A stretch of DNA of 64,000 nt from Ditylenchus dipsaci (Eukaryota; Nematoda; Chromadorea; Rhabditida; Anguinidae). How positions within the stretch are numbered: the first letter of the stretch is position 1; each line of letters starts with the position of its first letter. Where the stretch lies: NCBI GenBank assembly GCA_004194705.1, contig SADC01001294.1:62001-126000 (forward strand), given 5' to 3'. The notes beneath the pieces are model-generated. The model was not told the origin of the DNA and did not search any database. It was given only the letters and a program-made list of their open reading frames with translations. Below, in pieces: positions 56,452 to 64,000 of this stretch. A program made the position numbers and the translations under genes.

Positions 56452-57300
56452 AATATTTCAATTATTTTAATTTTTAGATTCCACTTTATGTTAATCTCTG
56501 TATGTTTCAATATACCAATGTGTAGCCACGATTCTAGGCTTTCTTTAGGCTATTGCACAGAAAAAAAATGTAAAAGGATTCCAGTACACGAGCTAAAAAA
56601 ACATTCGAAAATATTCAGTTCCGTGCCATCCTACCGCAGTACGAAACAAGGGCGCCTACCATGGGTGGGGCTAGCCGGGCTTTAGCCCTTCCGTCAGGAT
56701 TTTTTAGTCTTTTTAGCCCTTTTAGGCCCTCCCGTCAGGAAAATTTTGCAATCCAGGGTTCGCCTATGGCGCCTAGCGCCGCAGCGACATTCCCGGTTAG
56801 TGTATGTTCACACTAGAAGAATTTGAGCGTAAAATTTAGATGCCTTGAAAGCATCTACAAAATATGCAGTGACAAAAAAGGGGACATATGACAAACAAAG
56901 CTGTGAGTAGAACCCAGAAATGATGGATTGGCTAGGTCTTGGCTTTTCAGTGAGCTCCAGTGGCTTGGGAAATGATGTGCTGGTGGTTTTGTTCGATAAC
57001 CACGAACCTAAGCATCATTTTCATACCAAAATTGTATATAAACCATGAAAAAGGGGAGTGAAAACATGGGTGTGCATCCACGGGGATTTAACCTGAGTGT
57101 TCAAAATATTCGCATCATCTTTTGCACTAGTTTGAGCTTTTTTAGCAGTATTAAAAGAGTTATAGCTAAAAATAATATCAGATTCGTGCTCAGCGTGTAA
57201 AATCAGGTCTAGGAGTGGTTTCTGAAAGGAAAAAAAACATAGAAAAAATTTACCTCGCCCTGGTCGATGTTTTTCAATTCAAATTTAAATTTTCCAACTA
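56452..57300. other. Stretch without a recognised gene
   Basis: A short patch TTAGCCCTTCCGTCAGGATTTTTTAG with repeated CGTCAGGA words lies near 56680-56745. The rest is AT-rich. A first exon with a signal peptide for the downstream channel may lie here or at 57450-57850, but I could not identify it. Confidence 0.35.
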
Positions 57301-57451
57301 CAGTCGACGTTCTCTATAACGACGCTCTTTATAACGATCCGGAAAAAAGAAGTATTTGATTCTGAGCTAAGTCATTCAAGTCAAAATGACGCTCTTTATA
57401 ACGACTCGGTTTAGCCAGTCCCTTGAGAGTCGTTATAGAGAGCTTCGACTG
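57301..57451. mobile_element. pogo/Tigger-like MITE, 151 bp
   Basis: TA-flanked CAGTCGACGTTCTCTATAAC ... GTTATAGAGAGCTTCGACTG, with GACGCTCTTTATAACGA repeated inside. Confidence 0.9.
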
Positions 57452-57594
57452 TAGACATCTACCGGGCTTAATTTACCCATTTTCACAAACAATATGTCAA
57501 ATCTTTTATTACAGATGTTTTTTAAATTGAATTTCACCTGGAAACTCATTTTACGAAACTGTGATGCGAAATATAAAAACAGTCTAACCAGTCG

Positions 57595-57765
57595 AGGGTT
57601 ATGTCGCGGTGCAGGTGCGGGTGAAGGTTCGGGTCGAGGTGTAGGTGTTGGTTGATGTGAGAACACATCGACCTACACTCGCACCCACACCTACACCGCT
57701 CACTATGAGAACATGACATCGACCTCGACCTGCACCCGCACCTACACTCGCCCATTGTGAGACCC
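57595..57765. repeat. GGTGTAGGTGCGGGT minisatellite, inverted, copy B
   Basis: A GGTGCAGGTGCGGGTGAAGG half is followed by a complementary CGACCTACACTCGCACCC half, separated by GTGAGAACACATCG, so the transcript would fold. It sits about 90 bp before the first recognised exon of the channel gene. Confidence 0.75.
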
Positions 57766-57850
57766 CCTATTACTATGTTTTTGGTAAATATAATTTTATT
57801 TCCTGTATTCCCACAAAATAATCCAATGAAAAATGATCGAATTAGTTTAG

Positions 57851-60800
57851 GTCAGAGCCAGCTGATAGACTTTTTGAAGTTATTGGCAATGGAGTGGTGC
57901 CTGGAGGCTATGACATGGTTTTACTCTATTATTTTTTCAAACATATTAATAAGCATAAATAAAATTTAGTTTCTTGCACCAGGACAAATCCAAGGTAAAT
58001 ATCTAAATAAATTTTTATAACTTGGGTCTGATTTAAGGAAAATCCACCAATGTATCTGTTGCAATTTACATTGAATCCATGAGCTCCTTTAGAGCACAAA
58101 CCATGGTAATTTGTTGTAGAGTCGAATCGAAAAATTCATCAAGTTCGCTCCCGCGTGGGGTTCTACCCTTTTTACCCCTATTTTGAAGCTTTTTTGCGGA
58201 GCCTGGTCCACCAGTTAAGTTACAAAAACCACGAGGATTTCAATTTCACCGATCATTTCTATGTTTTTTACTTTTCGTATTATAAAAAATGGGATTTTAG
58301 ACAAATCATTTCAGATGTATAATTCAAAAATGTCTTATTCGAATGGGATTTTTTCGGTATTGGGTGTCAAAAAGTGCCGGATATCAGATATCTTGCGCAG
58401 ATTCGGACTCTACCGGAAAACAAGTTACTGCTAAAAAGATCTAACCACAATTTTATTAAGGATTTTGAAGTGGACATGTATTTAGCCATGGGATGGTAAA
58501 AGCTATACAAAAAAGTTTTTTATTTTACGCAATTTTTTACTGCAGGTATGATCGTCGACTTTCTCACAACTGGTAAATCCCCAAAATTTTGTAATTTAAT
58601 CAATTATTCATTTTAGCACCCATCCCATCCTGATTGCCCACAAATTTATAGCCGATCGTTTGTGGAGACCAGGTGAAAACAAAAAAACCGATTCTCGATG
58701 TAAAATAATTTTTTTAGATTTGTACTTTCTAAACTCTAAATTTGCCTATCTCCAAGAAGTGACCACTCCTAACTTTATGGTAGCTTAATAAAGTATTTTT
58801 TTAAACAAGCTTTAGAGCCATTTTTATCAGGTGATCGTATACCCGGATGGATTAGTATTCAAAGCTATACGGTTTGTACTTTGTTTGGTCATTTATTGTA
58901 ATATATTTATGTAGAAAGAAACATTTTAGTGTGGATGTAACCCTGAGTTGCATGATGAATCTGGAGGTAAAAGCCGATTTATTTTTTATACGATCCACTT
59001 ATTCTATTACACATCCACTTTTATATTGTTGTTTTAAAATTTGTAAACCTTCTTTGTTATCTTCTCACATTCTTCTACAAAAAGAAAAGCAAAAAAACTA
59101 TTCTTTACAATGCATTTTTAGGTAGAGTCGAAAAGGATAACTGTTTTCTTGAATCTCCTCCTGCATAATTAAGTGTGCAAAAATCTCGTCACAAAATGAC
59201 AGTCTAAAGGCGCATTCACAATAAGGAGGCAGTTTGCGGATGCTAAAACAGATTACTCCCTGAGAATCTCCAAAACAGAATCCTCGCTTTTTTAATTTTT
59301 TTTCGCAAAATTATTCAGTTGGTGTGGTTTTTCATTTTCCAGTTGCCTATGTATCTTCTCACATCATATAGTTGAGGTTTAGGGCTACTAAATGAGCTAT
59401 TGATTGAGTAAATATTGCTTTAAAAACTCAGATAAATTTTAAAATCCGCCCAAGAATCTTAACTCGAGCTTTGGGCGGATTCTTTCTTTTTAAACTCCAT
59501 TTTTTCAGCAACATTTACTCTGTCAATAGCTCATCTGGTAGCCCTGAATTTCAGCTACAAGATGGCATCAACGGAATAATTTTAAAAAAAAAAGTTATGG
59601 ACATTTCCGTGTGACAAATATGATTAAGTATCCGCAAAAAGCCTCCTCATTGTGCTTTCGCCTTAAAAATGTCTTCTCTGCAATTGTTATACCCGCAAAT
59701 AACCTTCTGCGAATGTTCGTACGCAAATCTAACCGCAAATGTCGCGTCCGCGAATGTCATTCTGCAAATGACTATCCGTAGACTGTGCCATGCCGAAAAT
59801 AATTCTTTACCAATTATTATGCATTTTCGCGTATTTCCAGCTGTTTCCAATGGACCAGCAGGAGTGTCCCCTAGTGATCCAAAGCTATGCCTACATAGAA
59901 AATCTCGTCAACCTGACATGGCTAGTTGACCCACCCAACTACCCTGTGGCTAGAAATCCTGAACTTAAACTGAATGGTGGGTCTTCATTGCAAAAAAATG
60001 TTTATAACTGGTGACCATAAAGTTCGGAATGGACTTTTGAACTAATTTTTAGCAATAAAATTTATTCCCCAAAAATATTCCAAACATAGGGTTTTGTAGG
60101 CCTTTCCTTCCTCTTTCGAATGGTATATAAAGTTTCATTAGAATTTTTTAGAAAAGCCATTATTTGGTTACAAACATATGTGAGGTCATTTTAGGATCTT
60201 GATAGGCATTTTTACCACTTTAGCTGATCAAAATTTTAACTAAAAGTTCAAGGCTACAGCACAATAAAAGCACCATGTTGTAGCGCAGTTCAAGAGCTAC
60301 AACAACCACTTTACAGAGTAGCTTTTAAAAATATGGTTGTTGAGATATGGCTTTTTTGAAAAAAAACAATTTCTTGAAAAATTACCAAAATCAAATTTTA
60401 TCCAAATTTTTTAGATTATCAAGATCCTAAAATGACCTCACATATGTTTGTAACCAAATAATGGCTTTTCTAAAAAATTCTAATGAAACTTTATATACCA
60501 TTCGAAAGAGGAAGGAAAGGCCTACAAAACCCTATGTTTGGAATATTTTTGGGAATAAATTTTATTGCTAAAAATTAGTTCAAAAGTCCATTCCGAACTT
60601 TATGGTCACCAGTTATAAATTTTTCGTGGATAAAATATTTAATTCACGAGTTTTCACGTTTACGTCTTTAACCCCATGTGCAAGTGAGGAGTGAACGAAT
60701 TTTAAATGCTATAGCCAATTAAAATCTCTTCATCCGTCCAATTGAGCAGTTTCAAAGACTGATTTATTTGGTCGACGTCTCTGGTCACAAACTGTGCCAG

Positions 60801-63800
60801 CAGATTGGTGACCTGTTAACAGACTCTAGATTGAACCGGAGTTTTTAATCTCAGTCCGGCCAAAAAAATTTTTAAAGGACCATAGCCATCGCTGATAACG
60901 AGTATTTCAAATGTTTGAATTGGCGCGGGACAGTTCTCTTTCGTCTTGCGCTGTACTCTTTTGACTTGCTTTGAATGACTCAAAAGAGTACAATGAAAGA
61001 CGAAAGAGAACTGTCCCGCGCAAATTCAAACATTCGAAATTCTCGTTGTCGGCGACGGCTATGGTCCTTTAAGTTCAGTCCGTAGCCCGGCCCGGTATGT
61101 AACCTGTATAAAACGGTAATTTTCATAACCCTTATTGCTGCTAGTTGGCGTACATCTTGAAAGCTCATAAAATATAACAAAGGTGCTTACGAAAGAGATG
61201 TGAAAAAATTCCGAAAATTAGCAAAAAAAAATCTATAGGGTGTATCAAAAGAATTGCAGCACTTACTGGAAAATGCGTCAAGCGCTTCCTTGCACCGATG
61301 AAACCCCGGAGAAAAATGAACTTTCAGTTAGAAAAATCATTTTAATGAACAAGAAATGATTGAAGTCGACCACTACTTTTTATTTTTGAAAGAATTACAG
61401 AAGGAGAATGCGTTTACTCCAACGCATTTGATAAATAGAATCGGTTTTTTACCGAAAATTCGAACAAGTCAAATATTGCCACAGTTTTTTGATACACCCT
61501 GTACATGCAGGTAACTTTTTAGATCAAAAATTATATAAAAGTTGCAGATATGATCATAACTAATATGAAGTTTGAAAAGTGCTCTGGCCCTTATGCTATG
61601 TTTAGAGGCACTGGTAAGCTTAAATAAACAAATTAAAACATTTAACTGTGTAGCACTCACTGTCTAACAAAGAGAGTTTTTGGCTTTTGTGGCAAATTAT
61701 AGTGACTTATTTAGGCAATTGGTCTTGTATTCGAGCTCTGATTGTAATGAAGCGCCTGGTGCTTTTCCACTTGATTCAAACTTATATTCCATCAGGTTGG
61801 CTAATTAATAAAACCTAATAATCAGCTTATTTTTCAACCATTGAAAATCAGCAAAATTTTGGGTCAATCTCGAAATTTTCGGGTAAAACTCCAAAATCTA
61901 AAAAATAATTAAGAAAAAATATAAACAAAAAAATAATAATACTTGTAGGAATGTTAGTATCAATAAGTTGGATGACGTTTTGGCTAGATCCTCGAGCTTC
62001 TCCAGCTCGCATCTCTTTGACCATTACCAGTTTGCTGACTCTGACTACCATGAGCAACGGAGCCAGGCAGGATTTACCTCAGGTGTCCTACATCAAAGCT
62101 ATGGACATTTGGCAGACATTCTCTCAGGTAGACAAAAAAGAGGCCAAACAAAATTAGTTGACTACTTATCTAGGCACTAATATTCCTGGTACTTCTGGAA
62201 TACTCTTTTGTCAGCTTCTACTTTACCAGGCGAAAATTCGATTGCGAGCACAGAAAGGGGACAGGGAAACTCAGGAAGAAAAGCAGAAATAAAAGTGAAT
62301 TGGATAGAACACTCAACCTGCAAGATTTGGTAGATGACCGGAAGCTGCCTACGTCTGGACCGATCAGGGATTTTATATTGCGGGGATCAGCTTTTAAACA
62401 TGTTGGTTTTGGATTGAATTTTGATACTTTCAAAAGTTTTGTTTGCAAATATTGCGAATATTTAGAGCATCAGTCAAAGAGAAAGCTCAAGGATTCACAA
62501 TGGCACCTGGGCGATGTCGCCATCCCAACCAGCTTCTTTCAGGAAGTCCATACAGGCTCCACTGGCTACGGTGAAATTTTTTGTTCAAGGATGTCTAGTT
62601 TGCTAATTCAATGCAGTGAATTGGAAAACATTCGAATTTCTCTGAAAGGAATTAACGGATTTTTTGCGCACTTGTACACCTAAAGCCCTTTTCCTATTAA
62701 CTGTGAATAGTATTTTTGTTAACGTCTCATAAGTAAGAGGAAAGAAGAGTCTCTAAACGCACTTTTGATCAAGATTTTTTGATTCAGAATTTTGAGGAGA
62801 TTTCAACTAATTTTATGGCATTAGACAAAAAAAAAGATTCACTGTAATAGCTACTTTTATTTAAAAAATATTAAAAATAAAAAACAATTGCTAACTCACC
62901 GTACAAAAAATGTTATGAAATTGATGTATGCCAAAAAATTATACAGTCGATTCTCCAATAGTGTACACCCCAAAAGTTAAGCCTAGGGTCCGACACTTTT
63001 TTAGCTCGATTTTCTAATATTTTTGCTGATTCTGTTTTGACAGTCTGGTCGCAAATATCGTAAGGATTCCGATTTCTCCGATCATTTTTCATTTGCTTAT
63101 ATATTTTTCTCTAAAAAAGCAAAACCTCCCAACAGTGTACATCTTATTTTCAAAATGGTGTACACTATTGGGAGGTTTTGCCTTTTTAGAGAAAAAATAT
63201 ATAGGCAAATGAAAAACGATCTGCAAAATCGGAATCTTTACGATATTTGCGGCTAGACTGTAAAAAACAGAATCAGCAAAACAGTGCAAAAATCGAGCTA
63301 AAAAAAGTGTCGGACCTTAGGCGGGAACGAACTTTTGGGTGTATGTTATTGGGAGATTCGACTGTACAGTGAAATGCCTCTGTAAGATACCCTCTTTATA
63401 AGACACTGCACCATGAAAAAAGCCCTGGCGGCCGGACTGGAGGAGGTATCTTATATAGGGAGTTGACTGCATAAAAATTATCCTTTTGGCATGAAATAGT
63501 TAAAACACGCTGTACTCACGGTAAAAAAACGAAAAATTCCCAATTCAAAAAGTATTTTCAATTAAAATTGTCATGTTCAGTGGCTGAACCGTCAACTCAA
63601 ACTACGCCAAGAAGAAAATGAGGAAGAAAGCAAGTATGTGGATGGTTGCTGTTGTATTAGCAATGCAGATGCTGCTAAACTTGAGCTTCGGCATCGTAAT
63701 GGCTCTTCTCAAGACACTCTAGACCAGGAGTATACAGATACCAAGTGTTTTGGATGTCTTCAAAAGAAGGCGCCGAAGGAGATTGGGTTCAAAATACCAA

Positions 63801-64000
63801 TTCTGAACTGCAATCATCAGTTTGCACCACTCCGGCTGGAAACAAGGTTCAGCCAGCTGTAACCCTGAGTCCACCCAAAAAATGTTGCTTGAAAGAGCAA
63901 GAAAAGAGTGCGGAAACTGCTGAATCGGGTGCAGCAGAGCCAAATGGACAGCCACGCAATAATTATAGTTCCCAGCAGCAGCAACATAAAAGGAGACGTA
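57851..64000 (+). CDS. Cys-loop ligand-gated ion channel subunit, anion type, partial at both ends
   Basis: Pentameric neurotransmitter-gated channel subunit in the plasma membrane. Exons: 57851-57917, 57970-57994, 58038-58105, 58461-58495, 58546-58572, 58617-58672, 58718-58779, 58831-58871, 58915-58966, 59841-59976, 61715-61795, 61949-62127, 62174-62329, 62466-62570 and 63581 onward, all phase-compatible. Landmarks in order: VSVAIYIESMSS; FEVDMYLAMGWYDRRL; LWRPDLYFLNSK; VTTPNFMV; the Cys-loop CMMNLELFPMDQQEC (13 residues between cysteines); IQTYIPSG into M1; PARISLTITSLLTLTTMSNG (M2, with the PAR motif of anion channels); VSYIKAMDIW; M3 LIFLVLLEYSFVSFYF; then the start of the cytoplasmic loop. 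M4, the signal peptide and possibly a first exon are not seen. Resembles GABA/glycine/GluCl-class and related invertebrate orphan subunits; the ligand is undetermined. The last exon changes frame near 63745, possibly one indel. Confidence 0.9.
60004..60617. mobile_element. Mariner-like MITE, ACTGGTGACCATAAAGTTCG ends, in a channel intron
   Basis: Terminal inverted repeats of about 205 bp are nearly identical, from TATAACTGGTGACCATAAAG through AAACATAGGGTTTTGTAGGC and TGTGAGGTCATTTTAGGATC. TA flanks fit a Tc1/mariner duplication. The interior of about 200 bp has no coding capacity. Confidence 0.88.
60876..61068. mobile_element. TTAA-type MITE (AGGACCATAGCC end), in the same intron
   Basis: TTAA on both sides. 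AGGACCATAGCCATCGC pairs with GCGACGGCTATGGTCCT. The inner arms GCGGGACAGTTCTCTTTCGTC / GACGAAAGAGAACTGTCCCGC are near-perfect. 193 bp. Confidence 0.9.
61236..61501. mobile_element. Mariner-like MITE, TAGGGTGTATCAAAA ends, in the same intron
   Basis: Left TAGGGTGTATCAAAAGAATTG pairs with right ACAGTTTTTTGATACACCCTG; TA follows on both sides. 266 bp. Confidence 0.78.
62944..63364. mobile_element. pogo/Tigger-like palindromic MITE, second copy of the 11761 family
   Basis: CAGTCGATTCTCCAATAGTG ... GTTATTGGGAGATTCGACTG. It shares TAGGGTCCGACACTTTTTTAG and the TCGCAAATATCG/CGATATTTGCG words with 11761-12192, while the central GTACACTATTGGGAG differs. Confidence 0.88.
63367..63470. mobile_element. 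pogo/Tigger-like MITE directly abutting the previous one
   Basis: CAGTGAAATGCCTCTGTAAGATACC ... GGTATCTTATATAGGGAGTTGACTG. It shares the TA with the right end of 62944-63364. Confidence 0.72.

Noticed and set aside
57546..57755. Cys/Arg-rich and His-rich small frames
   Set aside because: They translate the folded GGTGTAGGTGCGGG minisatellite.
1..64000. Retrotransposons (LTR or LINE) or viral insertions
   Set aside because: No reverse transcriptase, integrase, capsid-like or long-terminal-repeat structure was recognised on either strand.

Overview
The window is nuclear DNA from an animal, most likely an invertebrate. It is AT-rich, and its genes are split into many small exons with GT/AG borders. 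The recognisable proteins are metazoan: gamma-SNAP, a Nova-type KH RNA-binding protein, TRAPPC6 and an anion-type Cys-loop receptor. I see no rRNA, intact tRNA, CRISPR array, operon or reverse transcriptase. I cannot name the species.

Layout. 1-3227 (-): 5' part of a gamma-SNAP gene. 5889-9637 (-): a complete Nova/Pasilla-like gene with three KH domains. 9640-11212: a lysine-rich coding-like fragment and a short duplicated segment. About 11213-17707 (+): an RS-rich, probably splicing-related protein. 20224-21485 (+): a smaller diverged paralogue of it. 21731-23888: a Mutator-like DNA element with long terminal inverted repeats, a 9-bp target duplication and a spliced OTU-protease gene. 24529-25011: a nearly perfect hAT-like hairpin. 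26207-27393 (+): TRAPPC6. 29958-36883 (-): an acidic, E/P/V-rich protein ending in a prenylation-type motif, with a 4.5-kb first intron. About 37-57 kb: mostly stacked miniature inverted-repeat elements, minisatellites and SINE remnants, with one unrecognised gene at about 48.3-49.5 kb (+). 57851 to the end (+): a Cys-loop ligand-gated channel subunit that runs off the window.

The genes are ordinary single-copy genes for vesicle fusion, Golgi tethering, neuronal-type splicing and neurotransmission. Apart from the RS pair they are not functionally linked. The unusual content is the non-coding fraction. At least five classes of miniature inverted-repeat element can be separated by their ends and target duplications: pogo/Tigger-like (TA, CAGTCGA ends), hAT-like (8-bp duplications), TTAA-type, mariner-like (TA, AGGGTGT or ACTGGTGACC ends) and poly-C/G-tract foldbacks. 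Several are nested. The hAT-like hairpin carries seven exact TCAAGGTCA words, the monomer site of FTZ-F1/SF-1/ERR nuclear receptors.

A technical point affects every gene model. Conserved exons repeatedly change reading frame by one base, usually inside a homopolymer. The clearest cases are in TRAPPC6 and Nova, where restoring one base recovers a conserved sequence. I read these as sequencing or assembly errors, not pseudogenes.
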